Positions 1 to 5,004 of a stretch of DNA of 5,529 nt are shown here, piece by piece. The notes below the pieces were generated by a model. It saw only the letters and a program-made list of their open reading frames with translations. It was not told where the DNA came from and did no database searches. The DNA lies in the NCBI GenBank assembly GCA_946614075.1, contig CAMOGO010000102.1:1-5529 (forward strand). The letters run 5' to 3'. Source of the DNA: an uncultured Lachnospiraceae bacterium. Its GTDB lineage: Bacteria; Bacillota_A; Clostridia; Lachnospirales; Lachnospiraceae. Both the position numbers and the translations under genes were made by a program. How positions within the stretch are numbered: the first letter of the stretch is position 1; each line of letters starts with the position of its first letter.

Positions 1-708
1 AGCTGAGGTACGGGCTGGAACCTCGGATGCCTTCGCAGCATCCGAGACCGAGGCCTTCGCAGTCCCCGGGGCCTGGGCCTTCGCAGTCCCAGTCGTACCC
101 TCCGCTGTCTTGCCTCCATCCTGTCCAACGTGATCCGGGACTAGGAACCATGCTGCGACAGCCAGCAGGACCGACAGCACGCCAGTGCTGATCAGGGCAT
201 TCTGCCAGCCGATGGCATCGGAGAGAAACTTCAGAGGCGCTGTCGCAAGGACACAGCCAAACTGGCACAGGAAGCAAGTGATGGCAGTCAGGATCGCATA
301 GTGTGAGTCGCCGAAATGACGGCGGGTCACGGTCAGGGCAGGCACGAAAGCCAGCGCCGTGCAAAGACCGGTCATCACACGAGAGCCAATCAGACCTGTA
401 TAGCCGCCGGCCAGCGCAAACCAGAAGACACTGACCGCGGTCAGGAGGCTGGAGAGAGCGAGCAGCTTCTTCGCCGAGATCCGGTCAGCCAGGATCCCGC
501 AGGGCAGCTGCATCAGGCCGTAAGCGTAGAATATGGCAGATCCCATCGCACCCAGCTGCACAGCCGTCAGCGAAAAATCCGCCACGAGATAATCACCGAG
601 AACACCCATGGTCACTCGGTGGAAATTGCTGAAAAGATTGATACAGCCCAGAACCAGGATCAAAAGGATATCCCGGACAGAGAATGAGATAGGTTCATCC
701 GCGTTCAT
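1..708 (-). CDS. MFS transporter, N-terminal half (3' end outside window)
   Basis: This frame is open from an ATG at 708 to the left edge (236 codons, no stop) and encodes the first six-helix half of a major facilitator superfamily permease. Hydrophobic helices begin at about residue 11. The loop after helix 2 carries the MFS signature G71-I-L-A-D75-R76-I-S-A-K80-K. Helix 4 carries the R110-V-M-T-G114 motif, and a GWQN motif at 167-170 follows helix 5, as is usual in the family. Helix 6 ends near residue 190. A hydrophilic Ala/Thr/Lys-rich segment then begins (about 194-236), which should be the central cytoplasmic loop and is unusually long and repetitive. The start is supported by AGGGGG (715-720 on the complement) a short distance upstream. 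The substrate cannot be told from this half; an organic acid or sugar acid is only a guess. The C-terminal six helices lie outside the window, so intactness is unknown. Confidence 0.9.
   Translation of the reverse strand, partial: MNADEPISFSVRDILLILVLGCINLFSNFHRVTMGVLGDYLVADFSLTAVQLGAMGSAIFYAYGLMQLPCGILADRISAKKLLALSSLLTAVSVFWFALAGGYTGLIGSRVMTGLCTALAFVPALTVTRRHFGDSHYAILTAITCFLCQFGCVLATAPLKFLSDAIGWQNALISTGVLSVLLAVAAWFLVPDHVGQDGGKTAEGTTGTAKAQAPGTAKASVSDAAKASEVPARTSA
29..100 (-). repeat. 24-nt tandem repeat in the MFS central loop
   Basis: The 10-mer GCCTTCGCAG occurs at 29-38, 53-62 and 77-86, exactly 24 nt apart. In the reading frame this gives an 8-residue period with an AKA core (TAKAQAPG, TAKASVSD, AAKASEVP). 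The period is a multiple of three, so copy gain or loss would keep the transporter in frame. The repeats continue close to the window edge, so the full copy number is not visible. Confidence 0.75.
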
Positions 709-731
709 CACAAACCCCCTGAAATCATGAA

Positions 732-759
732 AGCATATGGATTGCTCCATTGCTTTCAA
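732..759 (-). promoter_or_regulatory. candidate sigma-A promoter of the MFS gene
   Basis: On the minus strand TTGAAA (754-759) lies 16 nt upstream of TATGCT (732-737), matching the -35 and -10 consensus at 5 of 6 and 4 of 6 positions. Transcription would begin near 725 and give a leader of roughly 17 nt that holds the AGGGGG ribosome binding site. It sits just downstream of the terminator ending the GNAT remnant transcript, where an independent promoter would be expected. This is a consensus match only. Confidence 0.4.
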
Positions 760-793
760 AAAAATCCCGTGCAAAAGGTTTTCTGCACGGGAT
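758..793 (-). terminator. intrinsic terminator after the truncated GNAT gene
   Basis: A perfect 10-bp stem pairs ATCCCGTGCA (764-773) with TGCACGGGAT (784-793) around a 10-nt loop. The loop contains AAAA and TTTT that could extend the stem. Seven A residues at 758-764 become a U-tract directly after the stem on the minus strand. The plus-strand side has no T-run, so it terminates minus-strand transcription. It lies about 100 nt past the stop of the truncated GNAT and insulates the MFS gene. Confidence 0.85.
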
Positions 794-895
794 ATGTTAT
801 ATCATAAAGGAAGATGGGAAGCAAGAGCCGCCAGCGAACCGCTAATAAGCCTCCGAAAAGACCGGATCGGAACCGTGGCATGGGCCTGTCACGCC

Positions 896-1246
896 CTAGA
901 TCAGATACTCATACAGCAGGAAATTCTTCCAGCCGGTGTCTTCATAGAACATCGGCAGCGTCCCTACATAACGGAAACCCATCCCGGGATAAAGCCTTTC
1001 CGCTGGGAGATTCCCCTCGAGCACATCCAGCCGGAGGGCCTTCATTCCGGCCTCAGAAGCGATCCGGATCGCCTCACGCACGAGCTCCTTGGCAAAGCCC
1101 TGCCGGGCAAAATCCGGGTGGACGCCCAGTGCATGGATCACCAGGATATCAGCATCCTCCGCCTCCGTCTGCCACGGGAACTTACGGTAGCTTTCATTGC
1201 ACTCATGATTCAGGATCATTGCTGCCACGATTCTGTCGCTACTGAA
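896..1246 (-). pseudogene. 5'-truncated GNAT N-acetyltransferase
   Basis: This is the C-terminal two thirds of a GCN5-related N-acetyltransferase. The longest readable start is a GTG at 1228, giving 110 residues, whereas the intact paralogue at 3127-3669 has 180. The two align without gaps from this protein's D-R-I-V to the end, sharing VIH-x-LGV-x-P, the acetyl-CoA loop region (ARQGFA here, QHQGIG there), RLD-x-L-x-x-N-x-PA, LY-x-G-x-GF, LPM and YEY. The first residue here aligns with about residue 68 of the paralogue, so strand 1, the first helices and the following strands are missing. Upstream the frame meets a TAA at 1253-1255, inside AT-rich repeats unlike GNAT coding sequence. No good ribosome binding site precedes the GTG. 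It lacks part of the fold and substrate site, so it is probably non-functional; a short expressed domain cannot be excluded. Its terminator (758-793) is intact. Confidence 0.8.
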
Positions 1247-1308
1247 GGCAATTTAAAGATGAACTTATAGGGAACAATTTAAAATGAATTTATAGGTGCC
1301 AATTTAGA
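1247..1308 (+). repeat. AT-rich direct repeats resembling an IS21-type end (remnant)
   Basis: Two near-identical units, AATTTAAAGATGAACTTATA (from 1250) and AATTTAAAATGAATTTATAG (from 1276), differ by one inserted base and one substitution. A third, degraded unit (GCCAATTTAGAAAACAA) starts at 1299. Starts are spaced 26 and 25 nt apart. Multiple short direct repeats just inside the ends are characteristic of IS21-family elements, and the CAATTT-rich sequence fits my recollection of clostridial members; this assignment is from memory. Composition changes sharply from the GC-rich GNAT fragment at about 1247. No transposase (istA/istB) and no matching opposite end is present, so at most one end of an element remains. 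Operator sites for the downstream lipoprotein gene are the alternative. Confidence 0.5.
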
Positions 1309-1315
1309 AAACAAG

Positions 1316-1324
1316 TGGTATGAT
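1316..1324 (+). promoter_or_regulatory. candidate extended -10 promoter of the lipoprotein gene
   Basis: TGG followed by TATGAT (1319-1324) is an extended -10 element of the TGn-TATAAT type with one mismatch. No good -35 hexamer lies 16-18 nt upstream, which such promoters can tolerate. Transcription would start near 1331, leaving a leader of about 67 nt before the ATG at 1398. The site directly adjoins the insertion-sequence-like repeats and may originally have belonged to that element. Confidence 0.4.
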
Positions 1325-1382
1325 TCACAACGAGACATGAATAAAACTTTCACGAGAGAATTTGGGATCAATTTGGAGCAAT

Positions 1383-1387
1383 GGAGG
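1383..1387 (+). promoter_or_regulatory. ribosome binding site fixing the lipoprotein start
   Basis: GGAGG lies 10 nt upstream of the ATG at 1398. The frame is open further up to a TTG at 1362, but that codon would put this site inside the gene and has no purine-rich site of its own at the right distance. The next in-frame ATG (1410) has only GGAAAG directly against it. Confidence 0.7.
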
Positions 1388-1397
1388 AACAAACAGG

Positions 1398-2945
1398 ATG
1401 ACTGGAAAGATGAAACGTGTATCAGGATGGCTTCTGATAATGGCACTTGCCTTTGCGTTGGCCGGCTGCGGCAACCCGCAGGCAGCCTCGGATCAGAAAT
1501 CCGAGAATAGCGCTGTTACGAACGCAGCGGACTCTAACGCAAACGGGAAGGGATCGGCAGAAAATGCCGCATCGGAAAACGGCGCAGCAGAAAATCAGGC
1601 AGAGAACCAGGTGGAGAATCCGGCAGAGGAGAACCGGCAGATTGTAGCGCTGTCACAGGCGCAGGCCGGGGATGTTGTCGTATTCGGCGCTTACGAACAG
1701 GACCGCGATTTTGCAAACGGCCAGGAGCCGATCGAATGGCTGGTTCTGAATCGCGACGGAGATACGATGCTGCTGGTGAGCAGAAAGACTTTGGACTCGC
1801 AGCCCTATGATCGGGAGGGCTCGAATTTCAGTTGGGAAGACTGCACGCTGCGGACCTGGCTGAACGAAGACTTTTACCAGACCGCGTTTTTACCGGAGGA
1901 GCAGAGCGCCATCCTCTTGTCGGATGTTCCCGCGGATCCGAACCCCGAGGAGGATACCGATCCCGGTAATGCAACGCAGGACAGGATCTTCCTCCTGAGC
2001 ATTGCGGAAACGGAACAATACCTTCCTTCCGAAGAGGACCGGAAATGCGTGCCTTCCGAGTATGCCACAGGCATGGGGGTATTCGCGTCGTATGAAAACT
2101 TCAGCACCTGGTGGTTCCGGACGCCCGGGAATGGGACGAACTATGCAGCCTTCTATGAATTTGACCACGTGAATTACGATGGAAAACTGGGCGATCATGA
2201 CGATTTCGGCGTGCGGCCTGCGCTGCGGGTGGACGCAGCCGCGCTGGAAAGCGCACTGCAGACGGCAGGCATTGACGCTGCGCAGCAGCGGACTCCGAAA
2301 GAGCCGGAAAGAAGCATCGATCTTACGGCCCTCAGCGCAGCAGAAGTCGGCTCTACCGTGATGTTTGGGGCCTATGAGCAGGACAATAACCTGGAAAATG
2401 GAAGCGAGCCGATCGAGTGGATCGTGCTGGATCAAGACGGATCCAAGCTCCTTCTTCTGTCCAGATACAGTCTGGACAACCGCGCGTTTCAAGGCATGTC
2501 CGCTGATGCGGTCTGGTCGTCAAGCACCTTAAGAGGATGGCTGAACAACGATTTTTATCGGAGGGCATTCACTCTGGGAGAACGGGCACTGATACAAACA
2601 ACCTCTGTGACCGCCGACACCAACCCCCAGTATGGGGACGTCAATCCAGGCGAGGACACCGAGGATCAGGTGTTCTTGCTCAGTATTCCGGAAGCGGAAA
2701 AATATATTCCGCTGCTTTCAGACCCGATCTGCTATACCACGGCTTATGCCGCTTCCCAGGCAGAAAGTGCAGGTGTTTTCACGAATACGGCTGCTTTGCC
2801 ATGGTGGCTGCGCACACCGGGAATGAACGGAAACAACATATCCTATGTAAAGGGATACGACGGGAGCATCGATTATGACGGAGGCGCACCATTAAGTCAT
2901 AATGAGGTCGTGCGCCCCGCGATCTGGATCGATATTGCAAACTGA
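1398..2945 (+). CDS. lipoprotein with two tandem DUF6273-like domains
   Basis: This 515-residue protein is predicted to be exported and lipid-anchored to the outer face of the membrane. Its N-terminus has basic residues (K4, K6, R7), a hydrophobic core at 12-22 and a lipobox L-A-G-C with the lipidated Cys at 24. A linker rich in Asn, Ala, Glu and Gln with repeated AEN/SEN/VEN triplets runs from about 25 to 82. Two homologous domains follow, about 85-298 and 312-515, offset by 227 residues. Each has FGAYEQD, an N-G-x-EPIEW motif, LD, TLR-x-WLN-x-DFY-x-x-AF, FLLSI-x-E, WW(F/L)RTPG and a C-terminal VRPA. These match DUF6273, a domain of unknown function common in Firmicutes surface and cytoplasmic proteins. 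The WWxRTPG...VRPA arrangement recalls C-type-lectin/formylglycine-enzyme-like folds, so ligand binding is possible, but that is inference. No catalytic residues are recognised. It stands alone on the plus strand and ends at a strong terminator. Confidence 0.88.
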   Translation: MTGKMKRVSGWLLIMALAFALAGCGNPQAASDQKSENSAVTNAADSNANGKGSAENAASENGAAENQAENQVENPAEENRQIVALSQAQAGDVVVFGAYEQDRDFANGQEPIEWLVLNRDGDTMLLVSRKTLDSQPYDREGSNFSWEDCTLRTWLNEDFYQTAFLPEEQSAILLSDVPADPNPEEDTDPGNATQDRIFLLSIAETEQYLPSEEDRKCVPSEYATGMGVFASYENFSTWWFRTPGNGTNYAAFYEFDHVNYDGKLGDHDDFGVRPALRVDAAALESALQTAGIDAAQQRTPKEPERSIDLTALSAAEVGSTVMFGAYEQDNNLENGSEPIEWIVLDQDGSKLLLLSRYSLDNRAFQGMSADAVWSSSTLRGWLNNDFYRRAFTLGERALIQTTSVTADTNPQYGDVNPGEDTEDQVFLLSIPEAEKYIPLLSDPICYTTAYAASQAESAGVFTNTAALPWWLRTPGMNGNNISYVKGYDGSIDYDGGAPLSHNEVVRPAIWIDIAN

Positions 2946-2999
2946 GATGGGATAAAAACCTCTATGCGAGGCTTCGCCTCGTGACACTACGGATGAAAG

Positions 3000-3039
3000 A
3001 AAAAAAGGACTGACCGTATATCGCACGGCCAGTCCTTTT
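3000..3039. terminator. bidirectional intrinsic terminator between convergent genes
   Basis: AAAAGGACTG and CCGT (3003-3017, with one A at 3013 opposite C3029) pair with ACGG and CAGTCCTTTT (3025-3039) around a 7-nt loop. Plus-strand transcripts end in UUUU after the stem. Minus-strand transcripts have a longer seven-U tract (complement of 3000-3006), and the single A-C mismatch becomes a G-U pair. The hairpin is therefore stronger for the convergent GNAT gene (3127-3669) but should also stop the lipoprotein transcript. Confidence 0.85.
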
Positions 3040-3051
3040 CACTATGCACAC

Positions 3052-3121
3052 GGCTGCCCAAAGGTAAATGTTGCTTAAAAGCAACAGGCGACCGGCGCCA
3101 CGAGCAGGAGTCGGGCAAGCC
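3052..3121. other. foldable intergenic element, possible three-way junction
   Basis: GGCTGCCC (3052-3059) pairs with GGGCAAGCC (3113-3121, one bulged A), forming a closing stem. Inside are a 7-bp hairpin GTTGCTT/AAGCAAC (3070-3085) and a smaller GGCG/CGCC hairpin (3087-3099). It begins a few bases past the stop of the intact GNAT gene and ends before the terminator, so on the minus strand it would be in that gene's 3' untranslated region. It has no U-tract of its own. It could be a dispersed intergenic repeat or a structured RNA; the folding was done by eye. Confidence 0.4.
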
Positions 3122-3126
3122 TCCTC

Positions 3127-3669
3127 CTACTCGACCTGTACTGCATACTCATACATGCTGAAATCGATCACATCCCGCGGAGGATAAACCATCGGCAGGG
3201 ACCCGCACAGCACAAAGCCGCAGCCCTCGTACAAAGCACGGGCGGGCTTGTTCCACGGCAAGGCATCCAGGCGGATCGCAAGGTCCCCCTGTGCCTTGCA
3301 GTCGGCAATCATGGCCTGGATCACCTTACGCCCGATCCCCTGGTGCTGCAGCCGAGGATCGACTCCCAGAAGATGAATGACGGAAACCTTCTCCGGCGCG
3401 GCATCCACCTTCCACGGCACGGTCTCATAGCCCTCACCCTGGTTGTGATTGCAGATGCCGGCGCTGACGATATGGCCGTCACGCTCGGTGTCCACCGCGA
3501 GATAAAGAGTGTCGGCAGCGATGGCATCACGGATGGTGTCGATCGTCGGATAAATGCCAACCTCCCAGGTCGGGCGGAACTCGTTATTCCGCATGATTTC
3601 GATCAGATCTGCATAGAACGAGATGATCGCTGTCTCCTCACCGGCACATGCTTTACGTACGATTATCAT
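3127..3669 (-). CDS. GNAT family N-acetyltransferase
   Basis: This is an intact 180-residue GCN5-related acetyltransferase, which transfers an acetyl group from acetyl-CoA to an amine in the cytoplasm. The N-terminus (MIIVRKACAGEE) is the usual first strand leading into helix 1. Motif A, VDPRLQHQGIGRK (103-115), has the Q-x-x-G-x-G pyrophosphate-binding loop. The following RLDALPWNKPARALYEGCGF (133-152) contains the N140 and the LY-x-x-x-GF motif B expected at the acetyl-CoA site. The length is normal. The ATG at 3669 is preceded at 8 nt by AGGAAG (3678-3683 on the complement). The substrate is unknown; amino acid, polyamine or antibiotic-like targets cannot be told apart. It is a paralogue of the truncated copy at 896-1246. 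It follows a repeat-filled gap of 205 nt behind the secreted-protein gene on the same strand and ends at the terminator at 3000-3039. No clear promoter of its own is seen. Confidence 0.92.
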   Translation of the reverse strand: MIIVRKACAGEETAIISFYADLIEIMRNNEFRPTWEVGIYPTIDTIRDAIAADTLYLAVDTERDGHIVSAGICNHNQGEGYETVPWKVDAAPEKVSVIHLLGVDPRLQHQGIGRKVIQAMIADCKAQGDLAIRLDALPWNKPARALYEGCGFVLCGSLPMVYPPRDVIDFSMYEYAVQVE

Positions 3670-3728
3670 GTTTTTACTTCCTTTCCTTAAGGCTCTTGGG
3701 CCTTCCCTTTTATTTCTTCCCAGACCAT

Positions 3729-3872
3729 CCTAAGGCCTGACATCTGCATTTTTCTATGCCTTGTAACGCCAGGCATCTGCATTTTTCTATGCCTTGTAAC
3801 GCCAGGTGCCTGCATTTTTCTAAGCCCTACAACGTCTGGCATCTGCATTTTTCTAAGCCCTGCTAAGGCCTG
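3729..3872. repeat. 33-nt tandem repeat array, about four copies
   Basis: CTGCATTTTTCTA starts at 3744, 3777, 3810 and 3843, exactly 33 nt apart with no spacers. The unit continues with a GCC(T/C)-x-x-x-AACG-x-C core and ends in GGCAT or a variant. The two central copies are nearly identical and the fourth diverges in its second half. A partial copy (CTAAGGCCTGACAT) precedes the first. In the best-preserved copy AGGCAT (3771-3776) and ATGCCT (3789-3794) form a 6-bp inverted repeat around the T-run. The array fills most of the gap between two minus-strand genes. On the minus strand the period keeps one frame open across all copies (see findings). I do not recognise the repeat family. Confidence 0.85.
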
Positions 3873-3888
3873 TGCTACTCCTTAGCAG
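3860..3888 (-). other. perfect 9-bp hairpin spanning the stop codon of the secreted-protein gene
   Basis: CTGCTAAGG (3860-3868) and CCTTAGCAG (3880-3888) are exact inverted repeats around an 11-nt loop. The TAG stop of the upstream minus-strand gene (3875-3877) lies in the loop. No U-tract follows on the minus strand, so it is not a standard intrinsic terminator. It might protect the mRNA 3' end or attenuate transcription into the repeats, or simply be a by-product of them. Confidence 0.4.
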
Positions 3889-4831
3889 CAGCCATTTCCT
3901 CGGCATATTCGGCGAAATCCTCAAACCTAAGATCCTCGCTCAGATATCCGTCCAGGAAGCCACCCAGATTATAGTACTCATCGATGATGCCGGTATAGGT
4001 GTAATCGTAGTACCTTGCCGAGTAGAAACGGAAAGGGCTGACTCTGTTTAAAGTCCATTCGCCGCCTGCTGTGAGAGTCATGGTATAGTCCACGCCTGTG
4101 TATTCCAGGCGCTCGGAATTCCCAAAGTAATTGGAAAGATGAGGAAATTCCACGACCCATGCGACATCGGTGAATAAATCCGCCGGCTCGTTGTTGATGT
4201 CAAGCGGCTCATCCTTGATCCGGGTAACGCTGGTGTTCATGACATAGATGACCGGGTCCCCGTTGATCAGCTCATCTGCTTCGTACTGAGCGAGGATCTC
4301 CTGCTTAAACACCTCGTATGCTTTGAGCGCGATCCATTCCGGAGAGTCTTCCTCAAAAAGAGCCAGGATTTCATCGAAGCCCGCCTCATCGCTGCCCGTC
4401 TCGGCGCCAGCTTCGCCGCCGGCCACACTGTCAGTCTTGCCACCGTTCTCGCTGTCAGCCTCGCTGTCGGCTTCGCCGCCGGCCTCGCTGGGCAGGTCCG
4501 CGATGTTCCAGGCACTGTTTCCGGAAGTGGCCTCAGCAGCCTCCTCGGTTTCCATGGCATCTTCGGTTTCCATGGCCTTCTCGGCCTTCGTGGCCTCTGC
4601 CGATGCATTTTCCTTGGCTGCATCATCCTCCATGGTTTCCTCGATATCCACGGCTTCCTCGGCCTCCCAATCGCTGGCTTCCGCCGTGGTTTCTGTCCCG
4701 TAGGCTGACTTCTGCGGTGAGCCACTGTCGCCTTCCTTCGTCTTGGCCGCAGCCAGCAGGGAAAAAGCAGAGACGAGCAGCACAGTGGCCAGCAGCAACG
4801 CGAATTTCTGTTTCATTTTTCTCATGGACAA
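3875..4831 (-). CDS. secreted acidic protein of unknown function
   Basis: I do not recognise this 318-residue protein. The N-terminus is a classical signal peptide: basic residues (R4, K5, K7, K9), a hydrophobic core at 10-26 and a likely cleavage after A-A-A29. There is no lipobox Cys, so it should be released or held at the wall in some other way; no LPXTG motif is present. Residues 30 to about 150 form a disordered, highly acidic segment rich in Glu, Ala, Asp, Thr and Gly. It has six-residue repeats (AMETED, AMETEE) and GGEADSEADSENGG-like stretches. From about 152 to 318 the sequence looks folded, with many aromatics (RFYSARYYDYTYTG near 270-280), and ends in an acidic helix. The start is TTG at 4831, 7 nt after AGGAG (4839-4843); the ATG at 4825 is the alternative and would shorten it by two residues. 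Tandem repeats lie in the gaps both upstream and downstream. Confidence 0.8.
   Translation of the reverse strand: MSMRKMKQKFALLLATVLLVSAFSLLAAAKTKEGDSGSPQKSAYGTETTAEASDWEAEEAVDIEETMEDDAAKENASAEATKAEKAMETEDAMETEEAAEATSGNSAWNIADLPSEAGGEADSEADSENGGKTDSVAGGEAGAETGSDEAGFDEILALFEEDSPEWIALKAYEVFKQEILAQYEADELINGDPVIYVMNTSVTRIKDEPLDINNEPADLFTDVAWVVEFPHLSNYFGNSERLEYTGVDYTMTLTAGGEWTLNRVSPFRFYSARYYDYTYTGIIDEYYNLGGFLDGYLSEDLRFEDFAEYAEEMAAAKE
4542..4595 (-). repeat. 18-nt tandem repeat in the acidic linker
   Basis: Three 18-nt units lie at 4542-4559, 4560-4577 and 4578-4595. The first two share TCGGTTTCCATGGC with 16 of 18 bases identical; the third is diverged. They encode the six-residue period ATKAEK, AMETED, AMETEE. 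A separate 14-mer, CTTCGCCGCCGGCC, recurs at 4411 and 4471 in the same linker. The period keeps the reading frame. Confidence 0.7.
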
Positions 4832-4838
4832 TCCATTT

Positions 4839-4843
4839 CTCCT
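4839..4843 (-). promoter_or_regulatory. ribosome binding site of the secreted-protein gene
   Basis: AGGAG on the minus strand, within GAAAGGAG, lies 7 nt before TTG (4831) and 13 nt before the in-frame ATG at 4825. The spacing favours the TTG start. An ATG at 4836 is in another frame and stops after four codons. Confidence 0.65.
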
Positions 4844-4877
4844 TTCTATTTTCCCCCGCCCAGCGCAGGTTCCTGAT

Positions 4878-4988
4878 GCTAGTCAGTCAGGCCATCGAAG
4901 CCCCCTTAAGAGCTAGCCAGTCAGGCCATCAAAGCTCCCTCGAAGCTCCATCAAAGCCCCCTCAGAGCCCCCTCAGAGTTTCCTCAAA
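4878..4988. repeat. compound 34-nt and 11-nt tandem repeats
   Basis: GCTAGTCAGTCAGGCCATC (4878) recurs with one change as GCTAGCCAGTCAGGCCATC (4912), 34 nt later. From 4934 an 11-nt unit follows in five direct copies starting at 4934, 4945, 4956, 4967 and 4978 (GCTCCCTCGAA, GCTCCATCAAA, GCCCCCTCAGA twice, GTTTCCTCAAA). Each 34-nt unit also contains partial 11-nt units. On the minus strand the 11-mers read as G-rich TTTGAGGGGGC. The array lies between the reductase stop and the ribosome binding site of the secreted-protein gene, and no terminator or clear promoter is seen there. Confidence 0.8.
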
Positions 4989-5004
4989 GCCATTCAGTTC
5001 ATTT

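Noticed and set aside
22..46. 9-bp inverted repeat CTCGGATGC/GCATCCGAG
   Set aside because: It lies inside the MFS reading frame with no T-run on either side, and it follows from the repeated codons of the loop, so it is not a terminator.
737..1270. 177-codon plus-strand open frame
   Set aside because: It overlaps the minus-strand GNAT remnant and a terminator hairpin, and its translation has no recognisable domain. The opposite strand has clear family motifs.
1337..1397. Small frame starting MNKTFTREFG upstream of the lipoprotein gene
   Set aside because: It has no convincing ribosome binding site, runs out of frame into the lipoprotein signal sequence, and has no recognisable product. It could be leftover insertion-sequence leader.
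2967..2981. CGAGGC/GCCTCG hairpin after the lipoprotein gene
   Set aside because: The stem is six base pairs with a 3-nt loop and no U-tract. The stronger structure at 3000-3039 explains termination.
3729..3872. CRISPR-like array with 33-nt repeats
   Set aside because: The units are directly contiguous with no unique spacers, and no cas gene is nearby, so it is a plain tandem repeat.
4323..4703. 126-codon plus-strand frame rich in Ser and Ala
   Set aside because: It is the antisense shadow of the acidic repeat linker of the secreted protein; its low complexity comes from those repeats.
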